Positions 8,407 to 17,434 of a DNA stretch of 64,000 nucleotides are shown piece after piece. The DNA is from Microbacterium immunditiarum (GTDB lineage Bacteria; Actinomycetota; Actinomycetes; Actinomycetales; Microbacteriaceae). How positions within the stretch are numbered: position 1 is the stretch's first letter; every line of letters begins with the position of its first letter. The position numbers and the translations under genes were made by a program. The DNA lies in NCBI RefSeq assembly GCF_013409785.1, contig NZ_JACCBV010000001.1, positions 2,046,001 to 2,110,000 on the forward strand, written 5' to 3'. The notes beneath the pieces were generated by a model. The model saw only the letters and a list, made by a program, of their open reading frames with translations. It ran no database searches and was not told the origin of the DNA.

Positions 8407-9252
8407 ATGCCGGAATCACCGGAGGTGCAGGCGCTCGTCGACTTCCTCGGCGAGCGGGCGGTGGGGCGGAGCATCCGCGATGTCGACGTCGTCGAGTTCC
8501 GTATCATCAAGACCCGCGCGCGGCCCCCGGCGAGCCTCGTCGGCGACCGCGTCTCGGCGGCGTCGCGCCACGGCAAGCACGTCGATCTCGCGTTCGACGA
8601 CGGCCGGCACCTGGTCGTGTCGCTCGGCCGCCACGGGTGGATCGCGTGGCACGACGACATCGCGGCAGCGGCCGATGCCGATCCGCCCGCGGATGACGCG
8701 CCCGCGGTGCTCGCCCGCATCGCGCTGGACGACGGCAGCGGCTTCGAGCTGACCGACGCGGGGTCGTGGGTGTCGCTCGGGGCCTTCGTCGTCGACGATC
8801 CGTCCGAGGCTCCGGCCATCGCCAAGCTCGGCCCCGATCCGGCCGATCCGGCGTACTCACGCGCCGACTTCGACCGCGCCGTCGTGGGGCGCCGCAAGCA
8901 GATCAAGGCGATCCTGCAGGAGCAGGAGTCCATCGCGGGCATCGGCAACGCCTACTCCGACGAGATCCTGCACACCGCGAAAGTGTCGCCGGTCGCCCAC
9001 GCCGCGGCACTCGACGCCGACGCCCTCGACCGGCTGTACGCGGCGACCGTGTCGACCGTCCGCGACGCGGTCGCCGCGCGCCACGGCGTGCCGATCGATC
9101 AGCTCAAGGCCGCGAAGACCGCAGCGATGCGGGTGCACGGTCGCGCCGGCGAGACGTGTCCGGTGTGCGGGGGAGAGATCCGCGAGTTCTCGCTCGGCAG
9201 CACGACCGCCGAGTACTGTCCGACGTGCCAGACCGGCGGCGCGATCCTGTGA
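8407..9252 (+). CDS. Fpg/Nei family DNA glycosylase/AP lyase
   Basis: This 281-residue base-excision repair enzyme begins MPESPEVQ: Pro2 is the catalytic amine and Glu3 the general acid of the Fpg/Nei family. The H2TH region is at about 150-190 (QESIAGIGNAYSDEIL) and the C-terminal zinc finger has two CxxC pairs (CPVCGG and CPTCQTGG). It removes oxidised bases from DNA. Whether it prefers purine (MutM) or pyrimidine (Nei) lesions cannot be settled by eye. A weak CAGGAT hexamer at 8395-8400 sits six bases before the ATG. It is a single gene. Confidence 0.88.
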   Translation: MPESPEVQALVDFLGERAVGRSIRDVDVVEFRIIKTRARPPASLVGDRVSAASRHGKHVDLAFDDGRHLVVSLGRHGWIAWHDDIAAAADADPPADDAPAVLARIALDDGSGFELTDAGSWVSLGAFVVDDPSEAPAIAKLGPDPADPAYSRADFDRAVVGRRKQIKAILQEQESIAGIGNAYSDEILHTAKVSPVAHAAALDADALDRLYAATVSTVRDAVAARHGVPIDQLKAAKTAAMRVHGRAGETCPVCGGEIREFSLGSTTAEYCPTCQTGGAIL

Positions 9253-9270
9253 CCGCGCCGTCGCACCTGC

Positions 9271-10314
9271 TCACGCGTCGGCATAGCGCATGACGATGCG
9301 CCCGTCGATCTTCCCCTCTTCCATGCGCTCGAAGATGTCGTTGATGTCGTCGAGCGACTCGACGTGGACGGTCGGCTTGATGAGGCCGCGCGCGTAGAAG
9401 TCGAGCGCCTCCGCCATGTCCTGCCTCGTGCCGACGATCGAGCCGCGCACGGTGATCGCCCGCAGAACGGTGCTGAAGATGTCGGCGGGGAAGTCTCCGG
9501 GCGGGAGGCCCACGAAGACCACGGTCCCGCGGCGGCGCGCCATTCCGGTGGACTGCGCGAACGCCTTCGGATGCACGGCCGTCACGAGCACCCCGTGCGC
9601 GCCGCCGATCTGCTCCTGGATCGCGGCGACGGGATCCGTCTCGGCGGCGTTCACGACGACCTCGGCACCGTGCTTCTCGGCCAGCTCGAGCTTGTCGTCG
9701 TCGACGTCGACCGCGGCAACGCGCATGCCCATCGCGATCGCATACTGCACCGCGACGTGCCCGAGCCCGCCGATGCCCGAGATGACCACCCATTCCCCGG
9801 GCTTGACCTCGGTCACCTTGAGCCCCTTGTAGACGGTGACGCCCGCGCACAGGATGGGCGCGACCTCGACCGGGTCCGAGCCCTCAGGGATGCGGGCGGC
9901 GAACCGCTCGTCGACGAGCATGTACTCGCCGAAGCTGCCATCGACGCCGTATCCGCCGTTCTTCTGCTGCTCGCACAGCGTCTCCCAGCCCGTGCGGCAG
10001 TACTCGCACGCGCCGCACGCGCTCCACAGCCACGCGTTGCCGACGAGGTCGCCGACCTTGAGCGACGTCACCCTGTCGCCGAGCGCGACGACCTCGCCGT
10101 AGCCCTCGTGTCCCGGGATCAGGTCGGCTTTCGGCGGGACGGGCCAGTCGCCGCGCGCCGCGTGCAGGTCGGTGTGGCACACGCCGCTCGTGATGACGCG
10201 CACGAGCACCTCTCCGAGACCAGGGGTCGGGATCGGAACGTCCCGCACCTCGAGTGGCTTGTCCGGGGCGACCACCACGGCCGCGCGCATCGTGGACTGG
10301 GCAAGAACGGACAT
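9271..10314 (-). CDS. adhP: Zinc-dependent alcohol dehydrogenase, AdhP type
   Basis: The 347-residue enzyme is a medium-chain NAD(P)-dependent alcohol dehydrogenase. The catalytic zinc site is visible as GVCHTDLH, the GHEGYGEV motif and a late Cys (APILCAGVT); the structural zinc lobe has CGACEYCRTGWETLC. The Rossmann motif is GIGGLGHVAVQ. It interconverts primary alcohols such as ethanol and their aldehydes. GAGGAG lies about ten bases upstream of the ATG at 10314. The gene is divergent from the Cys-rich peptide gene at 10430. Confidence 0.88.
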   Translation of the reverse strand: MSVLAQSTMRAAVVVAPDKPLEVRDVPIPTPGLGEVLVRVITSGVCHTDLHAARGDWPVPPKADLIPGHEGYGEVVALGDRVTSLKVGDLVGNAWLWSACGACEYCRTGWETLCEQQKNGGYGVDGSFGEYMLVDERFAARIPEGSDPVEVAPILCAGVTVYKGLKVTEVKPGEWVVISGIGGLGHVAVQYAIAMGMRVAAVDVDDDKLELAEKHGAEVVVNAAETDPVAAIQEQIGGAHGVLVTAVHPKAFAQSTGMARRRGTVVFVGLPPGDFPADIFSTVLRAITVRGSIVGTRQDMAEALDFYARGLIKPTVHVESLDDINDIFERMEEGKIDGRIVMRYADA

Positions 10315-10429
10315 AGCGCGATCACTCCTCGTCGGAAGGCTGCTCCCCTGGGGCCGACGTTAGTGGAGCGGATGGCGCCCGTGTTGTGACGTTCGTCCCG
10401 CTGGCCTCGGGCGTGCCTACGATGGAGGC

Positions 10430-10549
10430 ATGACGACGTCGCAGCTTCCGACCCCCGCCCTTCAGCCCATCGCGGACGACAAGAACCTCCTGGCTCCCGC
10501 CGAATCCGGCGCGTCCTGCTGCGGCGGCGGATGCTGCAGCGTCGACTGA
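10430..10549 (+). CDS. 39-residue Cys-rich peptide ending in CCGGGCC
   Basis: I do not recognise a family. The frame encodes 39 residues: a Pro/Leu-rich first half (TTSQLPTPALQPIADD) and a tail with four Cys as two CC pairs split by GGG, three residues before the stop. Two vicinal Cys pairs suggest metal or metalloid binding, but a modified-peptide precursor is another possibility, although no maturase is nearby. Support for expression is a TACGAT hexamer at 10418-10423 with exactly six bases to the ATG, the leaderless arrangement used by many genes here. A GGAGG one base before the ATG is too close to be a normal ribosome site. Neighbours are a zinc alcohol dehydrogenase and an AhpD-like protein. 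Confidence 0.5.
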   Translation: MTTSQLPTPALQPIADDKNLLAPAESGASCCGGGCCSVD

Positions 10550-10563
10550 GCCGGAGCGGCGCG

Positions 10564-11142
10564 TCACCGCGTCAGCGGTGACAGGAGCGCCTCCTTCACG
10601 CGCGGGCTGAGCCCGGGCACCTCGTCGACGGGCACGGAGAGCGCGAGCAGCGCCCTGCTGAAGTAGTTGCGCGCCGCCGCGGCGAGCGCGATGTCCACGA
10701 TCTGGCGGTCCGAGTAGCCGTGGTCACGGAGATCCTGGCTGTCGCTGTCGGTCATGGCCGCGGCATCCGTCGACACCTTCGCAGCGAAGCGGAGGACCGC
10801 GACGTCGGCCGGCGGAAGCACGCCGTCGGCTACGTCGCGCGCGATGCTCACCACCTCGTCCTCGTCGAGCGCCTCGATCCGCAGTGTCCGGCGTCCGTGC
10901 GCGAGCAGGCAGTGCGGCGACTTCAGCGCCGCGGCCGCGGCGAGCGTCGCGATCTCGTATGTGCGCAGCCCGATCGAAGGGATGATCGCGCCCAGGAGCG
11001 CCTCGAACGCCTGCTCCGCCTCGGGGTTGACGGCCATCGCCCGCGTGTGACTGAAGACGAAGCCGTCCGTCTCCAGGTCGTCGCGGTACTTCTCGGCGAC
11101 GCGGCCTTCGGCCTTTGCGGGGTCGGGTGTCGCGACGATCAT
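10564..11142 (-). CDS. Carboxymuconolactone decarboxylase/AhpD-like protein
   Basis: The 192-residue all-helical protein belongs to the AhpD/CMD superfamily, with the SPHCLLAHG motif near residue 75. This is the SxxCxxxH variant in which the first Cys of the AhpD CxxC is replaced by Ser, as in many peroxidase-related members, so a two-Cys thiol peroxidase activity is unlikely. A second helix-rich half follows (DRQIVDIALAAAARNYFSRAL). The ATG at 11142 is chosen because GGAGG sits at the right distance; the upstream ATG at 11148 and GTG at 11160 overlap or precede that site. Function is not established. Confidence 0.75.
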   Translation of the reverse strand: MIVATPDPAKAEGRVAEKYRDDLETDGFVFSHTRAMAVNPEAEQAFEALLGAIIPSIGLRTYEIATLAAAAALKSPHCLLAHGRRTLRIEALDEDEVVSIARDVADGVLPPADVAVLRFAAKVSTDAAAMTDSDSQDLRDHGYSDRQIVDIALAAAARNYFSRALLALSVPVDEVPGLSPRVKEALLSPLTR

Positions 11143-11177
11143 GGTCATCCTCCGTCTCACGGGCGCGCGCCCAGAAT

Positions 11178-11213
11178 GGCACCGCCCTCCCGGTACGTCG
11201 AGAGGGCGGTGCC
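11178..11213 (-). terminator. Stem-loop downstream of the MFS exporter
   Basis: A perfect 12-bp stem (11178-11189 with 11202-11213) and a 12-nt loop lie between the stop of the MFS gene and the start of the AhpD-like gene. There is no long T tract, only ATTCT, so it may need Rho or act as an RNA end-protecting structure. Confidence 0.55.
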
Positions 11214-11230
11214 GAACAGGTGATACGCGC

Positions 11231-12772
11231 TCAGTGCTCGGCGGGCGCTCCGACCGGCGACTCGGCGGGCTTGCGGATGAGGAACGCGCCCACGATCATC
11301 GGCAGAGACAGGATCGCGGCGATGAGGAATGCGGCCCTCGATCCGGCGGCGCCGGCGGCGGCATCCGACAATCCGGATTCGCTCGCGGACGCGGTGACCG
11401 CCGACAGGACCGTGATCATGAGTGCGATGCCGGCCGCACCGGCGACCTGCTGGGTCGTGCCCACGACCGCTGAGCCGTACGAGTAGAACTTCGGCGTCAG
11501 CGATGCGAGCGACGCCGTGAACAGCGGCGTGAACGAAAGCGCCAGACCGATCGAGAGCACCGTCTGGGCGATCGCGATCGTCCAGATCGAAGTGTGCTCG
11601 TCGAACGTCGTGTACAGCCACAGCATGCCGCTCGCGATGAACGCACCCGGGATGAGGAGCACGCGCGTGCCCCACCGGTCGTAGATGCGGCCGATCACCG
11701 GGCCGAGGAGGCCCATCGCGAGCGCACCCGGCAGCACCGTGAGGCCCGTCTCGAAGGGCGAGATCTCGAGGACGCTCTGCATGTAGAGCGGCAGCGTCGT
11801 GATCGCGCCGAAGAAGGCCATCGCCAGCAGCGCGATCTGCACCATCGAGAGCGAGAAGTTGCGCGAGCGGAACACGCGCAGGTCGAGCAGGGCGTCGTCG
11901 ACGCGCTGCAGCACGAGCTGGCGCCAGATGAAGAGGGCGAGCGAGATGCCGCCGACCGTGAACGAGACGATGAGCGACACCGTCGACAGGGTCTCGGCCG
12001 CGCGCGCCGCGGCACCCGTCGCCCCGTGTGCTCCGGCTCCGCCGATCTGGCTCAGGCCGTACACGAGACCGCCGAATCCCAGCGCCGACAGCACGACCGA
12101 CAGCACGTCGATCGGCGCGCGGGTCGTCTCGCCGAGGTTGTGGATCCAGCGCGCGCCCATCGCAAGCGCCACGAGGGCGATCGGCAGCACGACGCCGAAG
12201 ATCCAGCGCCAGTTGAGGTTGTCGAGCAGGAAGCCGGACAGCGTCGGGCCGATCGCGGGCGCGAGCGACATCACGACGCTGACGCGCCCCATCATGCGGC
12301 CGCGCGCGTGCGGCGGCACGACGGTCATGAGCGTCGTCATCAGCAGCGGCATCATGATGGCGGTGCCGGATGCCTGGATCACACGCGCGACGACGAGCAG
12401 GGGGTACCCCGGCGCCAGCAGAGCGACGAGCGTCCCGAGCGAGAACAGGCTCATCGCGGCGATGAACGCGGCGCGGGTCGTGAACCGACGCAGCAGGAAG
12501 CCCGTGATCGGGATGATCACGGCCATCGTCAGCATGAACGCGGTCGTCAGCCACTGGGCCTCGACGGCCGTGATGCCCAGGTCGCCGATGAGGTGGGGGA
12601 TGGCGACGCCCATCGTGGTCTCGTTGAGGATCGCGACGAACGCGGCCGCCAGCAGCAGCCACACCACGCGGCTCTGCTCGGGCGCCAGAAGCGGCCCGCG
12701 CGAGCCGGCGGCGGCGGAGGCCTCGGGCACGCGGATGCTGTCGGTGCCCGGTCGGGTGTCGGTGGTGGCCAT
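11231..12772 (-). CDS. DHA2-type (14-helix) MFS multidrug exporter
   Basis: This 513-residue membrane protein has about fourteen helices and DHA2 signatures: motif A-like GRVSVVMSLAPAIGPTLSGFLLD, the N-terminal AFVAILNETTMGVAIPHL and, in the centre, RSRNFSLSMVQIAL. Such proteins export drugs or lipophilic compounds with proton exchange (EmrB/LmrB-like). The ATG at 12772 has GAGGAG eight bases upstream; a longer frame from 12838 adds a charged segment without an RBS. No regulator gene adjoins it. Substrate is unknown. Confidence 0.85.
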   Translation of the reverse strand: MATTDTRPGTDSIRVPEASAAAGSRGPLLAPEQSRVVWLLLAAAFVAILNETTMGVAIPHLIGDLGITAVEAQWLTTAFMLTMAVIIPITGFLLRRFTTRAAFIAAMSLFSLGTLVALLAPGYPLLVVARVIQASGTAIMMPLLMTTLMTVVPPHARGRMMGRVSVVMSLAPAIGPTLSGFLLDNLNWRWIFGVVLPIALVALAMGARWIHNLGETTRAPIDVLSVVLSALGFGGLVYGLSQIGGAGAHGATGAAARAAETLSTVSLIVSFTVGGISLALFIWRQLVLQRVDDALLDLRVFRSRNFSLSMVQIALLAMAFFGAITTLPLYMQSVLEISPFETGLTVLPGALAMGLLGPVIGRIYDRWGTRVLLIPGAFIASGMLWLYTTFDEHTSIWTIAIAQTVLSIGLALSFTPLFTASLASLTPKFYSYGSAVVGTTQQVAGAAGIALMITVLSAVTASASESGLSDAAAGAAGSRAAFLIAAILSLPMIVGAFLIRKPAESPVGAPAEH

Positions 12773-12884
12773 GCAGTGGTCTCCTCGATGCTCGGCGGGC
12801 TCTTCACGGAGCGCCGGAGGCCGACGCACCCAACGCAAAACCGCGCCGGATGCGGTGGCATTCCCGCTCGGGGGATTTTCTGGT

Positions 12885-12923
12885 GCGGGATTCGTCCCGC
12901 GTGCGAAGCCCCGTGATCGGGGC
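12885..12923 (-). terminator. Two tandem tetraloop hairpins
   Basis: GCGGGA-TTCG-TCCCGC (12885-12900) and GCCCCG-TGAT-CGGGGC (12908-12923) are two perfect 6-bp stems with tetraloops just downstream of the 73-residue gene that ends at 12946. They probably mark its transcript end. Confidence 0.4.
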
Positions 12924-12945
12924 GGGTGGACGGACTCGCTCGCCG

Positions 12946-13167
12946 TCAGGCGTCGCTGGGCTCGTCGTGGGGGCGGGGAGACGGTGCGTCCCAGTCCTCG
13001 GAGCCGATCGCGTCGGTCGGCTTGGGCTCGGGGATCTCTTCGCCCACCGTCTCGGGGACCCCGAGCGTCTCGTCGGTGGGCGGCAGCTTCTTGAGCTCGT
13101 CGATCTCCGCGCGCAGCTCGGCCAGGTCGCTTCCGTCGTGCTGCGGGGTGTCGGGCGTCGAGTTCAT
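12946..13167 (-). CDS. Small acidic hypothetical protein (73 aa)
   Basis: I do not recognise a named family. The protein is acidic and Pro-rich with a short predicted helix or coiled coil (DLAELRAEIDELKKL) followed by a disordered tail. It is supported as a real gene by a TAGGCT hexamer at 13175-13180 on its strand, seven bases from the ATG, and by its back-to-back position with the ABC exporter, which has the same arrangement. Confidence 0.6.
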   Translation of the reverse strand: MNSTPDTPQHDGSDLAELRAEIDELKKLPPTDETLGVPETVGEEIPEPKPTDAIGSEDWDAPSPRPHDEPSDA

Positions 13168-13174
13168 GGAGGCA

Positions 13175-13237
13175 AGCCTAGACCGTGCGCCGTGTCGGGT
13201 CAGTCCCGGTCCAGGTGTCCGCTCGGGTGATTAGGCT
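13175..13237. promoter_or_regulatory. Divergent leaderless promoter pair
   Basis: TAGGCT at 13175-13180 (minus) serves the small acidic protein and TAGGCT at 13232-13237 (plus) serves the ABC exporter; each is seven bases from its start codon. The two -10 elements are about 50 bp apart. Confidence 0.55.
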
Positions 13238-13244
13238 GACCCGC

Positions 13245-15254
13245 ATGAGCATGGGCGGGCGCGGCGGGGGCGGGGGCGGTCCCTCGTTCCGCGGCGTCGA
13301 CATCGAGGCGCAGAAGAAGCTCAACGCCGAGGCGCCGAAGATCACGCACCTCGGGCGCCGGGTCGTGTCGCTGTTCCGCCCGTACCTCGGGCGCCTCACC
13401 TTCACCGCCCTGCTGGTCGTCGTGGGCGCCGGGGTCGCCGTCATCCCGCCGCTCATCGTGCAGCGCATCTTCGACGACGCGCTGTTCCCCGTCGACGGAT
13501 CTCCTCCCGACGTCCCGCTGCTGTGGCGGCTGGTGGCGATCATGATCGCGCTCTTCCTGCTGTCGGCGGCGCTCGGCGTCGTGCAGACGTGGCTCACGTC
13601 GACCGTCGGAAATCGTGTGACCGGCGACCTCCGCATCCGCCTCTTCGACCACCTGCAGGCGATGGAGCTCGCGTTCTTCACGCGCACGAAGACGGGTGTC
13701 ATCCAGTCGCGTCTGCAGAACGACGTCGGCGGCGTCTCGGGCGTTCTCACGAACACCGTCACGAGCATCCTCGGCAACCTCGTGACGGTCATCGCGTCGC
13801 TCGTCGCGATGATCATCATCGACTGGCGGCTGACGATCATCGCCGTGGTCCTAATGCCGTTCCTCATCATCGTGCAGCGGCGCGTCGGGCAGGTGCGCGC
13901 CCGCATCGCGGGCGAGACGCAGGAGTCGCTGTCGGAGCTCACCTCCATCACGCAGGAGACGCTGAGCGTGTCGGGCATCCTCCTGTCGAAGGCGTTCAAC
14001 CGCCAGGGCACCGAGTCGGGCCGCTACCGCGAGGAGAACGCGAACCAGGTGCGGCTGCAGGTGCGGCGCGCGATGAGCGGTCAGGGCTTCTTCGCGGTCG
14101 TCCAAGTGCTCATGGCGAGCGTGCCGGCGATCATCTACCTCGTGTCGGGCTACCTCGTGACCGGCGGCGTCGACACGATCACGGCGGGCACGATCGTCGC
14201 GTTCACGACCGTGCAGGCGCGGCTGCTCATGCCCCTCATGGGGCTCATGCGCGTCGCGCTCGACCTGCAGACGTCGGCGGCCCTGTTCGCCCGCATCTTC
14301 GAGTACCTCGACCTCGTGCCCGCGATCCGCGACGCCCCCGACGCGATCGGCGCGGCAGAGGCGCCCGGTCCGCTGGGGCGCATCGAGTTCCGCGACGTGG
14401 TCTTCCGGTATCCGGATGCCGCACCGGGCACGCGCCCGACCCTCGACGGCGTCTCGTTCGTGGCAGAGCCCGGGCAGCACGTCGCGTTCGTCGGCCCGTC
14501 GGGCGCGGGCAAGACGACGATCCTCTACCTCACGCCGCGGCTCTACGAGGCATCCGGCGGCGTGGTCATGTTCGCCGGCGCCGACGTGCGCCGTCTGCGG
14601 CACGAGTCGATCATCGACAACGTCGGGATCGTCTCGCAGGAGACGTATCTGTTCCACGCGACGATCCGCGAGAACCTGCGCTACGCGAAGCCCGATGCGA
14701 CGGACGCCGAGCTCGAGGCGGCGTGCCGTGCGGCGAACATCCACCACGTCATCTCGAGCTTCGAGCACGGCTACGACACCGTCGTCGGCGAGCGCGGGTA
14801 CCGCCTCTCAGGCGGCGAGAAGCAGCGCATCGCGATCGCGCGCGTGCTGCTCAAGGACCCGCCCGTGCTGCTGCTCGACGAGGCGACGTCCGCTCTCGAC
14901 ACGGTGTCGGAGCGCGTCGTGCAGGAGGCGCTCGATGCCGCCGCGCGCGGACGCACGACGCTGTCGATCGCGCACCGGCTGTCGACCGTCATCGGGGCGG
15001 ACGTCATCCACGTGGTCGAGGCCGGACGCATCGTCGAGTCCGGCAGGCATTCCGAGCTCATCGCGCGGGGCGGCCTGTACTCCGAGCTCGCCGCCGAGCA
15101 GCTCGCAGCCTCGCGCATCCTCGAGGCCGAGGAGGCGCAGCCGCTGGCGGGGCATCCGGAGCGTCGTGCCGACCGGCCGCCCGACGACGTCCGGCTCGTC
15201 CTCGACGACGCGTCGGACGCGCGGCCCTGGGTGCCCCTCGGCGACGAGTACTGA
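13245..15254 (+). CDS. ABC exporter half-transporter (fused TMD-NBD)
   Basis: The 669-residue protein has six membrane helices (about 45-340) followed by one ATPase domain: Walker A GPSGAGKTT, Q-loop in IVSQETYLF, signature LSGGEKQRIAIARVLL, Walker B VLLLDEATSALD and a switch His in SIAHRLSTV. It should act as a homodimer, or pair with another half not seen here, and export lipids or drugs (MsbA/LmrA-like). The N-terminus is unusual: MSMGGRGGGGGG, a run of glycines. The ATG at 13245 follows TAGGCT by seven bases. Substrate is unknown. Confidence 0.85.
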   Translation: MSMGGRGGGGGGPSFRGVDIEAQKKLNAEAPKITHLGRRVVSLFRPYLGRLTFTALLVVVGAGVAVIPPLIVQRIFDDALFPVDGSPPDVPLLWRLVAIMIALFLLSAALGVVQTWLTSTVGNRVTGDLRIRLFDHLQAMELAFFTRTKTGVIQSRLQNDVGGVSGVLTNTVTSILGNLVTVIASLVAMIIIDWRLTIIAVVLMPFLIIVQRRVGQVRARIAGETQESLSELTSITQETLSVSGILLSKAFNRQGTESGRYREENANQVRLQVRRAMSGQGFFAVVQVLMASVPAIIYLVSGYLVTGGVDTITAGTIVAFTTVQARLLMPLMGLMRVALDLQTSAALFARIFEYLDLVPAIRDAPDAIGAAEAPGPLGRIEFRDVVFRYPDAAPGTRPTLDGVSFVAEPGQHVAFVGPSGAGKTTILYLTPRLYEASGGVVMFAGADVRRLRHESIIDNVGIVSQETYLFHATIRENLRYAKPDATDAELEAACRAANIHHVISSFEHGYDTVVGERGYRLSGGEKQRIAIARVLLKDPPVLLLDEATSALDTVSERVVQEALDAAARGRTTLSIAHRLSTVIGADVIHVVEAGRIVESGRHSELIARGGLYSELAAEQLAASRILEAEEAQPLAGHPERRADRPPDDVRLVLDDASDARPWVPLGDEY

Positions 15255-15270
15255 GGCCTCCGGCGGGGCG

Positions 15271-16224
15271 CTACCAGAGTGCCGCGGCGTCGATCTCGGT
15301 CGACGTCGTCGCCTCGGGCGCGCGCGCCACGAGCCCTCTCACGAAATCGCCCAGCACCCGGCGGTACTCGTCGTCGGGGTGCACCTGGGCGAGCCGCACG
15401 AGCGGAGGGACGTCCAGCTCGAGGATCAGCCGCACGCGCGCGGCGGCCGCCGCGGTGTGTCCGCCCTCGTCGAGCACGGCGATGCCCTCGCGCATCGCCG
15501 TGAGGTAGTCGACGAGCACCGGCAGCTCGTTCTTCCGCTGGGTGATCGACGTGCCGTCGGCGCGCTCGCGCCAGCGGACCACCACGTCGGGGATCGTGTC
15601 GAAGGCGCGCGCGAGCGAGTACATGCGCTGAGCGATGAGCTGATCCTCGTACGCGACGCCCTCGGGGAACCGCAGGCCGGCGCGGCGCCAGAAGTCGGTG
15701 CGGCTCACCTTCGACCACGCGACGATGTTGCCGGATGCCGCGGGGTGCTGGTCGATCGTCGTCGCCGTGCGCGCGGGGCTCGTCGCCTCGCGAACCCACC
15801 GCTGTACGTCGCCGGGCACGTAGGCTCCGGCGCCGTCGGGCCGCAGCCGCACGTACGCGCCGCACGCGAAGTCGCTGCCGCTCGCGGAGACCGTGCCGAC
15901 CAGGCGTTCGAGCGCGCGCTCGGTCAGCACGTCGTCCGCGTCGAGGAAACCCACGAATGGCGTCTCGACGAGGTCCAGTCCCGCGTTGCGAGCGGCGCCG
16001 AGGCCGCGCCGCGTCTCGTGGCGCACGACCCGGTACCGCGGGTCGGATGCCGCCGCCTCGGCGAAGAGGTCGGGTGTGGCATCCGTCGACGCGTCGTCGA
16101 CCAGGATCGCGATCCACTCGCGCAGCGTCTGGCGGCGCAGCGAGTCGAGGGCCTCGACCGCGTACTCGGCGACGTCGAAGCCAGGGACGACGATGGTCAC
16201 GACGGGTTCGGGATCGGCTGCCAC
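15271..16224 (-). CDS. GT-A family 2 glycosyltransferase
   Basis: This 317-residue soluble-looking enzyme has the standard GT2 core at its N-terminus: VVTIVVPGFDVAEYAVEALDSL, a DDASTD nucleotide site and a DADD (FVGFLDADDVL) metal motif at about residue 90. A C-terminal half of about 150 residues contains conserved Trp/Arg patches (WSKVSRTDFWRRAG, EDQLIAQRMY) like those of cell-wall and teichoic acid type glycosyltransferases. The GTG at 16224 is chosen because ATGGTA at 16232-16237 is a TACCAT hexamer on the minus strand, seven bases away. It converges with the ABC exporter, only 16 bases apart. Donor and acceptor are unknown. Confidence 0.8.
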   Translation of the reverse strand: MAADPEPVVTIVVPGFDVAEYAVEALDSLRRQTLREWIAILVDDASTDATPDLFAEAAASDPRYRVVRHETRRGLGAARNAGLDLVETPFVGFLDADDVLTERALERLVGTVSASGSDFACGAYVRLRPDGAGAYVPGDVQRWVREATSPARTATTIDQHPAASGNIVAWSKVSRTDFWRRAGLRFPEGVAYEDQLIAQRMYSLARAFDTIPDVVVRWRERADGTSITQRKNELPVLVDYLTAMREGIAVLDEGGHTAAAAARVRLILELDVPPLVRLAQVHPDDEYRRVLGDFVRGLVARAPEATTSTEIDAAALW

Positions 16225-16283
16225 GGGGGTGATGGTATCGCTATGCGAGCGGTGCGATCGCTCGCCGGCCGACCTGCTCCCGC

Positions 16284-17432
16284 TCAGTACGCGAGCACCG
16301 CGGCGACCGAGGCCGCGACGGCGTCGGCGACCGCGTCGAGCGGCTGTCGCACGTCGTGCAAGAACGTGAAGCGCACCGCCGTCTGCGCGACTTCGGGCGC
16401 GACGCCCATCGCGACGAGCACGTGCGACGGCTCGTCGCTGCCCGCCGCGCACGCGGATCCGCTCGACGACACGACGCCGCGGCGCTCGAGCTCGAGCAGC
16501 ACCGCCTCGCCGCTCGTGCCCGCGAACGTGAAGCTCGCCGTGCCGGGCAGGCGCCGCACGGGGTCGCCCGTGAGCGCGGCGCCGGGCACGGTCGCGAGGA
16601 CGCGCGCGATGAAGGCGTCGCGAAGAGCGCAGACGCGGGCGGATGCCTCGGCCCGCTCCGCCTCGGCGAGCTCGAGCGCGGTGGCGAGGGCGACGGCCCC
16701 CGCGACGTTCTCGGTTCCGCTGCGGCGCCCGCGCTCCTGTCCGCCGCCGTGCAGCAGCGGCTCGAGCGGGACGCGTCCGCGCACGGCGAGAGCGCCCGTG
16801 CCCTTGGGCGCCCCGATCTTGTGGCCCGCGATCGAGATGGCGTCGACCCCGAGGTCGGCCGCCGACAGCGGGAGCCATCCCGCCGCCTGTACCGCGTCGA
16901 CGTGCACCGGGATGCCGCGCTCGCGCGCGATGGCCGCGATCGCCGCGACGTCCTGCACCGTGCCGACCTCGTTGTTCGCGTAGCCGAACGAGAGGAGTGC
17001 CGTGTCGTCGCGCAGCGCGCCGGCGACTGCGGCGGGGTCGAGGCATCCGCTCTCGTCCACAGGAACGTGCGTCACGTCGAAGGCGTGCACGCGCGCGAGG
17101 TAGTCCGCCGACTCGAGGATCGACTCGTGCTCGATCGGCGTGGTCACGATGTGGCGCGCGCCGCGGCGCTGCTGTGCCGCGATCGCGATGCCTTTCACTG
17201 CGAGGTTGTTCGCCTCGGTGCCGCCCGATGTGAAGACGACGTCGCCCGCGCGCATGCCGAGCACGCGCGCGACGCGGGCGCGCGCGTCGGCGAGGGCGTC
17301 GGCCGCCGCCTCGCCGACCGTGTGGTGGCTCGACGGGTTCCCGAACCAGCGCGTGAGGAACGGCATCATCGCCTCGAGCACCTCGCGCCGCACCGGCGTC
17401 GTCGCGGCGTTGTCGAGGTAGAGCATCGACAT
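16284..17432 (-). CDS. Cysteine desulfurase (NifS/IscS-like)
   Basis: The 382-residue PLP enzyme takes sulfur from cysteine for Fe-S cluster assembly. It starts MLYLDNAATTP like IscS/NifS, has the PLP Lys in SIAGHKIGAPKG and the sulfur-accepting Cys in SSGSACAAGS. It is the last gene of the nrtR-nadABC operon and starts two bases after nadC ends. This linkage fits a role in building or repairing the [4Fe-4S] cluster of quinolinate synthase NadA, as known for NifS-like genes in other nad operons. ATG 17432 is used; ATG 17426 is an alternative. Confidence 0.88.
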   Translation of the reverse strand: MSMLYLDNAATTPVRREVLEAMMPFLTRWFGNPSSHHTVGEAAADALADARARVARVLGMRAGDVVFTSGGTEANNLAVKGIAIAAQQRRGARHIVTTPIEHESILESADYLARVHAFDVTHVPVDESGCLDPAAVAGALRDDTALLSFGYANNEVGTVQDVAAIAAIARERGIPVHVDAVQAAGWLPLSAADLGVDAISIAGHKIGAPKGTGALAVRGRVPLEPLLHGGGQERGRRSGTENVAGAVALATALELAEAERAEASARVCALRDAFIARVLATVPGAALTGDPVRRLPGTASFTFAGTSGEAVLLELERRGVVSSSGSACAAGSDEPSHVLVAMGVAPEVAQTAVRFTFLHDVRQPLDAVADAVAASVAAVLAY

Positions 17433-17434
17433 GA

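Noticed and set aside
11594..13094. Plus-strand frames opposite the MFS gene
   Set aside because: Low-complexity Arg/Glu/Asp or Ser/Thr/Arg composition; the minus-strand MFS protein has clear membrane segments and an RBS.
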